From Tamarix chinensis (lineage: Eukaryota; Streptophyta; Magnoliopsida; Caryophyllales; Tamaricaceae): DNA of 64,000 nucleotides. Below are positions 22,723 to 34,565 of the stretch, in pieces. The number at the start of each line of letters is the position of its first letter. Position 1 is the first letter of the stretch. The DNA lies in assembly GCA_030549775.1 (NCBI GenBank), contig CM060173.1:44828110-44892109 (forward strand), written 5' to 3'. A program made the translations under genes and the position numbers. A model generated the notes under the pieces. It did no database searches. It saw only the letters and a program-made list of their open reading frames with translations, and had not been told where the DNA came from.

Positions 22723-25700
22723 AGAGTAGAAAAGGCATTAGAATCAACGAGGATCCTTCCCGAAAGCACTTGATGGAAAGCGCTTGATGGCTGACTAACA
22801 CCTAGTAGCTAAACAAGGATCAAATAATCTAGACCCATAATTATGTTCATTCCACTTTAAGTGATTAATATCTTATTAGGTCAAAATCTTATAACAAACT
22901 AGAGTCCACACATAATATCATATAAAATAACAATAATTTATATCCAAAGCAAGCATATAAGTTTCTCACATCATCCAATGTTTCCATTAAAATATCTTAA
23001 GTGCTTGTCCCATTACTTGATCAATTATACCAAAAGGTAAAATTATTTAATGTTGATATCAACCATAAATGTTCAAGCCAACATTTGATTTCCATTTATT
23101 TATTTTTGTTCACAATTGAAATCTATGTCAAAGCCTAGGGTTAAGGTCAAAGCCATAGTTTTGTTAGTTAATCATAATCTTACCATACATTAAAAAGTAT
23201 TCTAAGTTAATCCCTAAGGATAAAGATGAAGGTCCATTTGGATTTTAATCTATCGTTGAATCCTATTCATCCATTTATTTAAATAGCCAGGTAAAGGGTA
23301 CTATTTATAGATAAGGTCAAAGTGAGGTCAATATGCAGTTAGCTTAAAGCCATCATATAGGTCCATATTATTTTCCTTTCATTCACGCTAAGTCATTTCA
23401 ACTTACAAAGTTCCACATTTTAAGGCCATGATATAAGTTACTAGAAGTCTATTTAGCATAATTATACATAATTACATAGATACTAGGAGTAGTAAAATCC
23501 ATTTTTATCCATCTAATCATCTACTCGTGTCATTGTTAAGAGAAGTGCCTAATTTCTAGGTTAAGGTCACATTGGTCAACTAGGCTCAATTTTCTCTTTA
23601 TTAACTTTAATCCATGATTCAAACTCATTTAATATCAGTAAAATTATAGATACTGGCATCTTAGATCACCTTTCATGCATAAGAAAACTCAAATTATCAC
23701 ATTCAAGAAGCAATAAGCAAGAAACGCAAATTTGGCCGAGATTAGTTGATGGGTTTCCAAGGATTAGTCGATCGGTCATGCTAATTGGTTGATCCATCTA
23801 GGTAATACTAAACGTTCACAATGGTGGATAATATTATGATTGGTCAACCTTACCATTTGACTATTCTAAAAACTAGTTGATTGATTTAGTTAAATCGGTC
23901 AACGGGTCTAAGTAGAGGCTAAGACTACTAGGGTCACATACCAGTCAATAGGTTAACTTAATCGGTTGACTTTTCTAAGAATTAGTGGATTGACTTACCC
24001 AAAGCAGTCATTGGGTTTAACTCAAGGCTAGAACCACTAAAGTTACAGGCTATCCGGTTGATGGGTCTACTAAACAATTCGATCAAACCCAGAGACCAAC
24101 CGATCTATTATAGAGAGACGTTGATAGGTTGGGAGGAAAAGAACCCCCTACCAAACACACTTACACAATTAAATTCCACAATATTTCTCAATCAATTTGG
24201 ACATCAATTAATAGTGATTCAAGGTTCTTGAAAAGCAATATTCATGAATTAACATATGAAATACCAAAATTATGTTGAGAATCTCAATACAATCATTCTT
24301 ACACTTTATAAACTTAATAAGAGCTAGGAAATCATACATCATATTCTCTTCATGCTAGTTCATTATGCAAACAACTTATACATCATATTACACATGCTAA
24401 TGTTGCAGAGATGCTCAGAATAGCAAGATTAGCTACTAAATCCAAATCATACCCATGATGCTTATGCAAACAAAATCTTAAGTTAGAATTCCTACCACTT
24501 ATTTCATTTATTCAATATTAAAAAGTTCAAGCACACTTCCATCTCTAATACTTATGCTTCCAAATAAATATTTAACATACACTATACTTACCCATATTAT
24601 TTTCAACAAAAATAGTGAAGACAATGGTTTACCTAAAAAGAACATAGCAACGCCAACAAAATCAAAAGTCTTTGAAAGTCAAACCCTTGCAAAACTTGAA
24701 TGCCTTTCAAGAAAGTAAGATTAAAAATTAGTAAAATTTTAAAATCATACAAAAATTGAATAAAATAAGATATTAAGGAGAGAAATCAAAGAGAAACCAC
24801 CTCCTCTAGAAGAAAATAGAGAACCTAGAAGATATGAGTTAATCCCTTACGCTTTTCCCAAATATAGCTCCTTCGTTTTTAAGAACAAAACAAGAAATAG
24901 TTAGAGGAAGGATTAGAAAAGGAAAGGAAATATCATAATTTAAGGCTAGGCAAGAATGGAGGGAAAATGGGCACACAAGAGTTTATGGATGATGTTATAA
25001 AAATGAAGACTTTGGCTTGAAATCACTATGAGTTTCTGGTAGGAAAAGAAGGGTAAATGGGTGTATAAATTGAGACCCCAAACCTTATCCTGAATCCAAA
25101 CCTCAAAGTACAAGTTTCAAAGGTTCAAAGTCGGCATTTATATCTTTAAGTTCAATGGTCAAAACTGAAATGTTTCATGGTAATGTTCCTCAAAATTTCA
25201 AACACAAGATAGGAATAAGGAGACTAAGGAGAGGGAATCAAAGTCAACAATATTCAAAGGTTCAATGGAAGAATCAAGCGCTTAGGAATATCTCAAGAAA
25301 GAGAGAAAAAGAATAAGAAAAATAAAGGTGATGAAGTTATAAATGTGACTTATGAGAAATTACTCCCCCACAAATCTATGAAAAATCGATAAAACAAGTT
25401 AGGCAAGCTCAAATTCTTTGTAAAAATTATAAACAAACCTCTTAGAATATAATCACGATGATATAGCATTTTTGTGGAAAGATTTGTAGTGAAAATCGAG
25501 CCCAAAGAACAACCAAGTCAATTAAACTAGTTAACTGATACACCACACTAGTTGATTAGTTAGTTGGATATCAAATCTCAAATTTAAGAAGCAAACCAGC
25601 TTATCAGTACCTCCAAATCAGTTAACTAATTTTCTAATAGAACTAATTATCTTTCAAAATCCGGGCTAAACTCAGGCAAAACCATACCAACCTTAAACTA

Positions 25701-25789
25701 ACCTCTAAACCATGATAACAAACACTTACATCACAATCAAATGCATATATTAACACTCATTAAAGAACTTTAAAAAGTGGAGTATTATA
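22723..25789 (-). mobile_element. 3' LTR of element C, truncated
   Basis: The sense strand is minus. The sense start TATAATACTCCACTTTT (plus end 25789) is preceded in sense by a purine tract, marking a 3' LTR start. From about 23585 rightward it is homologous to a second copy at 26671-28786 (shared phrases GCATCTTAGATCACC, GAATCTCAATA, GACTTTGGCTTGAAATCAC). It contains GACTAGTT-type motif clusters at 23740-24130 and 25500-25660 and a TATA-like TTTATACACC near 25055-25070. The expected terminal TGTAACACCCC at the left is missing; the LTR is cut by solo LTR G. No coding sequence seen. Confidence 0.65.
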
Positions 25790-26670
25790 GTCTTACCTCC
25801 TTAAAAGAGGCTTCATCCCCGAAGCCAAAGAAGAGGTCCTAGACCCTAAACATCAATAGTCTATAATACATTCCTAATAATTTTCTAACAACAAATGGCT
25901 TACCATTTCCTTATAGGAAGGCATGCTAAGCTTGCATCATACAAAGAAAGATGACAACTTGTATGGTAGTGATGAGCTGAGAGTGCCAACAACCATGAGG
26001 GCCAAGGGTTTTAGTCTAAAATGAAGGGTCAATGATTAGTGGTGAGGAAACATGGAAGAAGAATACCAATAAAGGATTACTTTCATTCAATAACAAGTCA
26101 CATTTATATGAATACGATGATTAATAAGGTAATAAAATATATATCATTACTTAGAAAAGGAAATGACGTTACCACAAAAGGGATTCCTTAATGAAGGGAG
26201 GTTGTCGTAAGAGTGCAAAAATTTAGGAAGGTATGATATTATTGGAAAAATCTTGCCGAGGGGAAACAAAAGCTAAGGGTGTAATGAATGGGGAAGATGA
26301 TAAGATGGTTGTTAAGGATCTAAGAAATATTTTCAAGGTAAGTAATGACGAGGGTTATAATATGATGCACTAATGTCAAACAAGTGTTTCTATAAAATAG
26401 CTAATAATAAAGAATAAGGTAAAGGAAGATTACGATGAAGTTGAAGTTATAATTTTTAATTAGAAGTGGGCACTAGTTAACTCATGAATAATGATGAAAA
26501 GTGTAATCCATCAAGAATTCTCCACACATACTGCATATAAGGGAATTCTTAACCAAGAATACATTCCGACGAAGGAGAGACCATCAAGCCAAAAGGATGA
26601 GGGTTATTATCCCATTAAAATAAATTCAATCCCAACCACAAGTAAGGTCACATTTGATAGTGCGAGTAAT
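25790..26670 (-). mobile_element. Internal remnant of element C with polypurine tract
   Basis: About 0.9 kb between the two C LTR copies. Right beside the 3' LTR, the minus strand reads GGCTTCGGGGATGAAGCC then TCTTTTAAGGAGGTAAGAC, the polypurine-tract context common in plant gypsy elements and seen again at 41855. No gag or pol domain can be recognised. The 114-codon plus-strand frame at 26491-26835 runs across the boundary into the LTR and shows no known motif, so I do not call it a gene. Confidence 0.5.
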
Positions 26671-28786
26671 ATTCAACTACGCTCAATTTTATTTTTATTA
26701 ACTTTAATCCATCAATTAAACTCAATTAATCCAGATAAACTTCTAGATACTAGCATCTTAGATCACCTTCCATGTATAGGAAAATTCAAGTATCACATTT
26801 GGAAAGAAATACGCAAAAAGTGCACATTTAGCTAAGATAAGTTGATGGGTTTCCACCATCGATCGTTGTGTTAACCATTAGATCCATTTAGGTACTTCCA
26901 AACCTTCACAATGGTGATAAAACAACTGACTGGTCAACTTTATTGTTCGATTATTTTAAAAACCAATTGATCCATTTAGTCAAATCTATTGATGGGTCTA
27001 AGCAAAGTCTAAGATTACTGGGGTTACAGACCAACCAGTTGATTGGTTAAATCAACTGATTGATTTTTCCAAGAAATAGTCGATTGGTATAGTAAAAAAA
27101 AGTTGATAGCTTCGACTAGAGGACATAACCAATAAAGTTATAGGCCAACTAGTCAATGGGTCTATTATACCAGCCCATCGGTCATGTAGACCAATCGATT
27201 GGTCGAAGGGGAAAACTTTATGCCAAACATACTTACATACTAGTAAATTCCACTCTTTACTTAATCTATCTAGACATCAATTTCAAGTCATTCAAGGTTT
27301 TTGATGACCAATATTCATGAATTAACATGCTAAATACTGAAGTCATGCCAAGAATCTCAATAAAATCATGCTTACACTTTATAACCTTAATAAGAGCTAG
27401 TAAATCATAAATATTATCTTCATACTATTCTATCATGTAAACAACATATACCTCATGTTACGCATGATAATGTTGCTGAGATGATCAGAATACTAAGGTC
27501 AACTACTAAATCCAAATCATACCCATGAGATTTATACAAACAAAATCTTAAGTTAGAATTCCTACCACTTCTTTTATTTATTCAATATTAACAAGTTCAA
27601 GCATAGTTTCATCTCTAATAATCATGCTTCCACATAAATACAGAACATACACTATACTTACCTATAAAGTTTTCCACAAAACTAGGGAATTCTATGGTTT
27701 ACCTGAAAAGAACTTAGCAAAGCCACCAAAAACGAAAGTCTTTAACAATCAAACCCTTGAAACACTTGAATGCCTTTGAGGAAAGTGAGATTAAAACTTA
27801 ATAAAATTTTAAAATCATACAAAAATGGAATCAAATTTGAGAATAAAAAGAGAAATTATAGAGAAACCGCTTTCTCAAGAAGAACCTAGAAGATACAAGC
27901 TAATCCTTCAATCTTTTCCCAAATCTTGACTTGTATTGTTTAAGAACTAAATAAGAAAGAGTTATAGGAAGTATTAGAAGAGGAAATGAAGATAAGAAAC
28001 AAAGGCTAAGAAGCGTGGAGTGAAAATAGGGAGTTTCAGAGTGTATAGAGGAAGGGGGAAAACTAAAGACTTTGGCTTGAAATCACCAAGGGTTTCTTGT
28101 GGAAAAGAAGGGTAAGGGAATGTATAAATTGAGACCCCAAATAATAGCCCTTATTCAATCCTCAAAGTGTAGGTTTTAAAGGTTTAAATTTGGCATTTTT
28201 GTCTCTATGTTTATTGGTGAAATATGAAATGTTCTAGAGTAATGTGCCTTAAAATTTCAAACACACGAAGGGAATAAGGAGAACAAGGAAAGGGAAAAGA
28301 AAGAAGAATACAAAGAAGCTGAAGTCATGAAAGTGAATTATGGGAAATTACCCCTCTAGGAATCCATTGAAAATTGATAAAACTAGTTAGTCATGCTTAA
28401 ATGCTTCATAAAAATCATAAACCAACTACTTAAAATATAATCATGATGATACAAAATTTTTAAGGAAGGATTCATTGAGAAAATCATTCCGAAAGATAAA
28501 TTAGCTTAATAGAACAAATCATTTGGTATCCCACATTAATTGATCATTTTATCAGATTTCAAACCTCAAATTTAAGGACCAAACTAGTTTATTAGTACTT
28601 CTAAAGTAGTTAAATAAGTCAACTGGTTTTCTACTAATACCATTTATCTTCTAAAATCCAAACCAAGATCATCTAAAATCATACCAACCTTAAACACACC
28701 TCTACACCAAGATCAAACATGCTTATATCATAATTAAATGCATAGAGTAACACACATTAAAGAACGTAAAAAAGCGGAGTATTATA
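26671..28786 (-). mobile_element. 5' LTR of element C, partial
   Basis: Second copy of the C LTR, homologous to about 23585-25789; the plus end GGAGTATTATA is at 28786. The part that should hold the 3' end of the LTR and the primer site is absent; the similarity fades at 26640-26680 and passes into the internal remnant. This indicates one deletion removing the LTR 3' third, the primer site and all of gag-pol. It abuts a copia gag fragment at 28787. Confidence 0.6.
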
Positions 28787-29560
28787 ATTTTTGCTTTGAT
28801 GATGATGAAGATAATGAGGTATAATTTTAAGTTCCATATTCCCATGGTTTTCTATTATGTGTCTTGCATGATTCTCTATACAAAAATGAAAAAGTGGCTA
28901 AATAGGGAGATAACATGAAGAAACTCCATGGTTACTTAAATGAATTACATACAAACTTGCTTAGTGACCATACAATTTTAGAATCTTGTATATTACATAT
29001 TATAATCAATTTAAGTGAGAAAGTGATTGAATTTGATACATATAAGAAATTCGTTAATGTTGAATACAAGGAAAAAATGGATAAACTTCAAACTAAGTTG
29101 GTTGATGTACAAGACAAGTGTGATAAATTTGTAAAAGCAACCTATACTTTCAACTAGGGTGAAGAAGGATTAAAGATGCCACTAGGTGCTCAACGGTATT
29201 TCAAGGATCGTGAGGGTTTAGTTTATGGAGACAAAATGGTCATGAAACACCAAACCCTAAAAAAATTTATAAAGGTCACTAATGCTCATCAAGTATATGC
29301 CTCTCAAGTATCTACTGCTTGTAATATTTATGGAAAAATTGGATATTCCTATTTCATTTGTAGACATGATAGGAATGTAAAATTTATTTCTATGCAAAAA
29401 AAAGGTGATCTCTTGTAATGCTTGTGGTAGAAATGAACACAATGCTTCATCTTGTGCATTCACTAGAAATGTAAAAGTTTTTCAAAATCTAAGAAGGTGT
29501 GGCTACATAAGGGAACCATCTTTAAAGAACCCCACTAACCCATCAATGACCCATTGAAAT
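28787..29560 (+). pseudogene. gag: gag C-terminal part of Sirevirus-like copia element, broken
   Basis: Plus-strand remnant. Open pieces at 28915-29157 and 29176-29418 read YLNELHTNLL, KEKMDKLQTKLVDVQDKCDKF, then LGAQRYFKDREGLVYGDK. This is the coiled-coil-like tail and LGxQRxxxDKxGLGY box typical of Sirevirus gag. After it come zinc-knuckle remnants (CNIYGKIGYSYFIC and CNACGRNEHNASSC) with changed ligands. The N-terminal gag and the 5' LTR are missing, replaced by element C. Stops separate the pieces. Confidence 0.75.
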
Positions 29561-31480
29561 AGTTCCTAAACTTGGACATATGTAATTATAGGTATCCTTC
29601 AAAGTGAAAACGAGAAGCCACAAATGGTTCATAAACATTAGGTGATCAAGGTACATGATGGGTGATTGGACATTATTTGATTATCTTATGATGGAGGAAG
29701 AATCAATTTTGGTGACAAATCCAAAGGAAAGATCATTAGTATTGGTAGCATTAGTATCAGTAACTTTAATCCCTTCATTGCTGATGCATACTTGGTTAAT
29801 GGTCTTAAGCATAATCTAATTAGTATTTACTAACTTTGTGATAAGGTACTTCTAGTTAATTTCTCCCACTCTAATTACATGATTTCAAATGGAGTAGATA
29901 AATCCATATTGTTTGTATGCCCACACATTAATAATGTTTATATGCTTGATGTGAAATCAATAAAATTGTATTATACATGATTAACTACAATAGATAATGA
30001 TGCATGGTTATGGCATAAGGGAATAACACATGGTAGCATGAACTTATTAAACAAATTGGCTATAAAAGACTTAGTGCGTGGTCTTCTTAAGATATGCTTT
30101 AAAAAAGATAGATTATGTGATACACGCCAAGAAGGAAAGCAACACAGGGACTCATTTAAACCCACACATATTGTGATCACATTTAAACCAGTTGAGCTAT
30201 TGCAACTTGATTTGTTTGGACCATATAGGAATATAACATGAGTGGTTGTAGATATGCATTATTCATTATGGATAATTAGACCTAGTATATTTCTTTCCAC
30301 TAAAGATGATTCTTTTAATGTGTTTCTTATGCTTGCTAAGAAAATACAGGTAGGAAAAGGAGCAATTATCCATGCAATAACTATACCTAGTATATTTCTT
30401 TATACTAAAGATATGCATTATCCATTATGGATATTTACACCTAGTATATTTCTTTCTACTAAAGATGATTCTTTTAAGTGATCACGTCAAGGAGTTTGAG
30501 AATGCCAACTTCACTAAATTTTGTGGTTAAAGTGGGATCTCCACAACAAAATGGTGCCATAGAGTGGACAAATAGAAACATGGAAGAAGTTGTAAGAACC
30601 ATGTTGTGTGACTCCAAGATTTCCAAGTAGTTATGGATCAAAGCTGAATCAACCACCAATTATGTCATGAATTGCATTCTAATCTATGCAACACTCAAGA
30701 AAACTCCCTATGAGTTCTACAAAGGTAAGAAACCAAATCTGGGATATTTTTGCACATTTAGTTGTAAGTGCTTTATCCTAAACACTAGATTTATTTGGGG
30801 GTAAGTTAGACTCTAAAATTGATGAAGGCATCTTCATTGGCTACTTCTTACATAGTAAAGTCTATCAAGCCTATAACAAAATAACCTTAGTAGTTGAGGA
30901 GTCGGTCCATATTGCTTTTGTTGAATCTACCTCTAGTGTGAAATGTACAAATGATGATGAAATAGGTCCATCAATTCAAGTGGATAGCTTTCTTGAACAA
31001 GAAGAATAAAAGATTAAGAAGAATCAAGTGGAAGAATAATAAGATGATCCTCCTATTGCTCAAAAAGAGGATGAAGTAAGTGAATATCCACCAAGAGCTT
31101 GGAGATATACACATAGAAATCCTTAAGAGCTCATTATTAGTGATCTATCTATAGGAGTGACCACTCATTCCTCAATAGTTAACATTTACAACCATTTAGC
31201 ATGATTATATTAAATGGAAACTAAATCTCACTTGAAAGCCATAAGTGATGCAAATTAGACTATGGCAATCCAAAATGAGGTTAACTAATTTTAGAAAAAA
31301 TCAAGTATGTGAATTAGTCCATATGCGTCAGAATATACCATCATTAAGACTAAATGTTTTTTTTAGAAATAAGATATAAGAAAGGGTATTATGGTTAGAA
31401 AAAAATCCCAAATTGTTGCTAGGTGGTTTAACCAAGAGCAAGGCATTGACTTTGAAGAGGTCTTTACACTTATAGCTATA
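29561..31480 (+). pseudogene. pol: pol of Sirevirus-like copia element (PR-IN-RT start), broken
   Basis: Domains are in copia order. Protease start near 29625-29700: the WxLDSGCSRHMTGDxxxF signature is damaged to readable SRYMMGDW-like remains. Then INFGDKSKGKII, LVNGLKHNLISIYQLCDK, and the integrase zinc region LWHKGITHGSMNLLNKL with KDLVRGLLKICFKKDRLCDT, PVELLQLDLFGPYRNI. The integrase core (30240-30900) carries an internal duplication and stops. EYPPRAWRYTHRNP and GVTTHSSI mark the linker. RT begins with IVARWFNQEQGIDFEEVF at 31391-31478 and is cut at 31480 by LTR K. Integrase placed before RT and the box spellings support Ty1/copia, Sirevirus lineage. Confidence 0.8.
30251..30477 (+). repeat. 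Duplication inside copia integrase remnant
   Basis: A segment of about 69 bp (GATATGCATTATTCATTATG through GATGATTCTTTTAA) at 30251-30319 is repeated at 30409-30477 with few changes, and a third partial copy (ACCTAGTATATTTCTTTATA) lies at about 30385-30408. The duplicated protein piece reads MHYSLWI...TKDDSF, which in intact integrases occurs once. Confidence 0.8.
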
Positions 31481-32049
31481 TGTAACACCCCTAATTTGAC
31501 CATAATTGACGAGTCTAGTTTATCATACCATCCTCACATCAATCAAAAGGATAAAATCATTCATAGTAAAACAAGGTAATTAAAAATTATAGAAGATTTA
31601 TAAATACAAACATTAGTTTTGAGGTTAACTCCGAAATACAGTAACAAAATACAACATAAGGGATAAAATGGATTGAAGAGTCCGAAAAGTATTCAGGTAA
31701 AATATCATCTGGATATTATGACTCTTCGCCCAAAAAACCAATACAAATAAAAAGGTCACTCCTCCCTAAACAATGCATCAAAGGCATCAAAACCATCTAG
31801 CTGGTCCTTAAAGACCTGCGCAAAGACGTTTGGGTTATTTGCTCGTAGGAATAAGCATCACCCATAAAAAGGATGGTCAGTACGCTATGTACTAAGTAAG
31901 GTAACCATACTATCGAGTGAGATATATGGATAAATAAATGAATTCATAGTAGATGATAAATACACATACAATTTACCAAAATTCTCATAAGATAAATACT
32001 GATCCATGGCTCTTTATTAGATATAACCATTTTCATTCATTTATTTACA

Positions 32050-32505
32050 TCGAGTTTAGGGCCCCACTATTCTTAAATCTTTGGAACAGTTTGAGGTACC
32101 TCTTAGGAACAACACACCTAAGCCATTATTGTCATCTAGTGGAACAGATCCATAAAAATACCTTCTTAAGGAAAACGCTTTAAGACACTATTATCATCTA
32201 GTGGAATGGATTTAAAAAGCATCACCTTAGTCTTGACTCAAGTATTCTTCCACTTTAAATTGTTAATGTCTTTTCCATCAGGTTGCTCAAATAATATTCT
32301 TATTCATGATGAGTATAGGGCCCACTATTCTTAATCCAGTGGAATGAACTGGAGCTCTTTTTATGGGCAACACACCTGAGCCACTATTATCATCTGGTGT
32401 AACGAATCCACAAAAACACCTTCTTAAGGTAAAACTCTCCAGAGTCACTATTATCATCCGGTGGAATGAATCTAAAAAACATCACATTGGCCCGACTCAC
32501 ATGAT
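32050..32505. repeat. Two-unit tandem duplication of about 260 bp in LTR K
   Basis: The phrase GGGCCCCACTATTCTTAA at about 32058 recurs at about 32317, and the following 190 bp match (CCACTATTATCATCTGGTG, AAACACCTTCTTAAGG, AAAAACATCAC). Each unit contains the core CCACTATTATCATCyGGTGG, which also appears twice in each LTR of the non-autonomous element as CCACTATTATAGCCGGTGG. Confidence 0.75.
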
Positions 32506-33041
32506 CTTTTACTTTAAATGATTAATTTCTTATCCATGATTGATTCACAGGTATAGAATACAATAAAGTAGGTAAGCATATCACGCCGATCATAAGGCTG
32601 TTCTCTAGAGTTAAGAACCTTATTTTCCCCAAATCCTAATTTTACAATTTAGGCATAACTTATACAATAATGATCATTTACCCGCCCAATTTAGTATATA
32701 TTTAATAAATATTACTCTTATCAACATACCCAAAATTTCATGTTTAACTCTTATATCTTGCACATGCGATAATAACCCTGGCTCTAAAGTTACTACTTAC
32801 AAAGCTTCGAAACACTAATTTCACAGGTAAGTTATAACTCTTCCCATAAGGCTCATACAATTACCAAAATCAATATACATCCCTAAAATACCAATATTAA
32901 CAACATGTCCTAAATTTGTTGTCTAACTCTAATGTTTTACATATGTGATAATAAGATTACCATTTTAAAGTTAATATTCCCAATTTAGACCATTTTAACA
33001 TTTTGGGGATTTTAATACATTCCTAATTACTCCAATAACTC

Positions 33042-33485
33042 CACATGATCTTATTAGCAAATTTTAATCCTCCCAACAAACTATCAAAATTTTTGTATTA
33101 ACCCAAATTGACTAAAATACCTTTATAGATAGCCGAAAGCCCTTATTTTACAAAAATATTATATTTTTAATATCCTTACTTCCACATGATCTTATTAGCA
33201 TATTTCAATCCTCTAACATGTCAAAGTACCAACATTTCCGTATTATCCTATATCGCCCAAAATATGTTTATAGATAGCCGAAAGCTCTTATTTTATGAAA
33301 ATATTATATCTTCAATATCATTACTTCCACATGATCTTATTAGCATATTTTAATCCTTTTAACATGTAAAACTACAAAAATTTTCATATTAACCTATATC
33401 GACCAAAATACAATTATAGATAAATGAAAGCCCTTATTTTACAAAAAAATCATATATCTTTAATATCATTGCTTCCACATCATAC
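33042..33485. repeat. Tandem repeat of about 143 bp, three units, in LTR K
   Basis: Units start CCACATGATCTTATTAGCA at about 33042, 33183 and 33328, with a fourth partial start at about 33475. Inside each unit are ATTTTAATCCT, TATAGATAGCCGAAAGC and CTTATTTTACAAAAATATTA. The repeat lies between the leader and the LTR 3' end. Confidence 0.85.
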
Positions 33486-34565
33486 ATATTAAATATACTT
33501 ATTTCCCACTTGTCATACTTTATTAGGCCCATAGTACTCTTCCACATGTTTTGCTCATCCATAACAACACAATCTAGCGTAGTAATATCATGTTAGAACA
33601 TCTTTCGTAATTCATACTCTCTTCCTAGTATATAAAACATATGGCCACATCATGTTATTAAGAACATGCAATTAACCATATAATAACAACATCATGATAA
33701 TACACATGGCCATAGAAGCATTTAACACAAAACCCTAAAATATTGACTAGTATCCTTACGAAAAAGGTTCCGGACTCTAAGCATACTTATCCTATCCCAC
33801 TTCTTCCGAGATCTCCGGAGTATAAAATACATAATTAAAATTAAAATGATATAATTAATGAGGTTTTAAGCTAATGGAAGGGTGAAGGAATGGGGAAAAG
33901 CCTAATTGAAGTTTGAAGGAGTCTCAACCAAGCTTGTGTGTAACAACGAAGGGGGTCGATTGAAGGGGCAAAATAAGGAGGGTGGACATGACAGGTTTGG
34001 CTCAAAGGTGGGGGTGAATACTAGTGGTTTTGGTTGAAGGAGGGTAGTGGGCTATGGTGGTTGTTGTCGTAGGTGGTGGGCATGGTTTAATTAGTTTGGC
34101 CGAAAGAAGGGTGTAAGATCTATTGGTTTTGTTGATGCTTGGGGGAAGGTTGTGGTGAGTTTGTATTAACAATGGTGAGAGGGAATGAAAAGGTTGCTAG
34201 TGCTGGGGATGAAGGAAAAGAAAATGCTTTTGGTGGTGGTGTTGGTGCCTCGGTTGGGATCACCGGTGGAGGTGATTTTGGGCGACGATGAGGAGGGAAA
34301 AAGAGGGAGAGAGAGGTTGTGTTTGGGGTGTAAGTAATTGATAGATAATAGAGAGAGAAGGGAGTAGGTTCAAGCATTAAATGTGCCTTATATATACATA
34401 CATGCTTGTAGGAAAGGGAGAGGAGAGGTGGTGATCAGGCAAAAATTTCAACCGTGACCCTAAAGCTGAGGAGAGGCGAGTTGATGGGGGTAGAAGGTAG
34501 GCTTGGTAGGGGAGGCATGCACACAAGAAAAATAGAAGAGGAGAGGAGAGGATTGGAAGGGGATT

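Larger units (their letters stand above)
31481..34565 (-). mobile_element. LTR K (gypsy-type), 5' end truncated
   Basis: The plus strand starts TGTAACACCCCTAATTTGACC at 31481, so the sense end is GGGGTGTTACA on the minus strand. It interrupts the copia RT. In sense it has a TATA box (GTATATATAA, plus 34389-34398) followed by a CT-rich leader (to about 33880), two tandem repeat blocks, and the terminal end. The sense start TGTAATACCCC was not found; the LTR joins the decayed tail of pol A near 34565, so it is either the 3' LTR of A with a lost start or an unrelated truncated LTR. The minus frame at 34120-34377 is a leader artefact rich in P, S and F. Confidence 0.65.

Noticed and set aside
26491..26835. 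114-codon frame as a possible host gene
   Set aside because: It crosses from the internal remnant of element C into its LTR, has no known motif, and the LTR part is homologous to non-coding LTR sequence at 23585.
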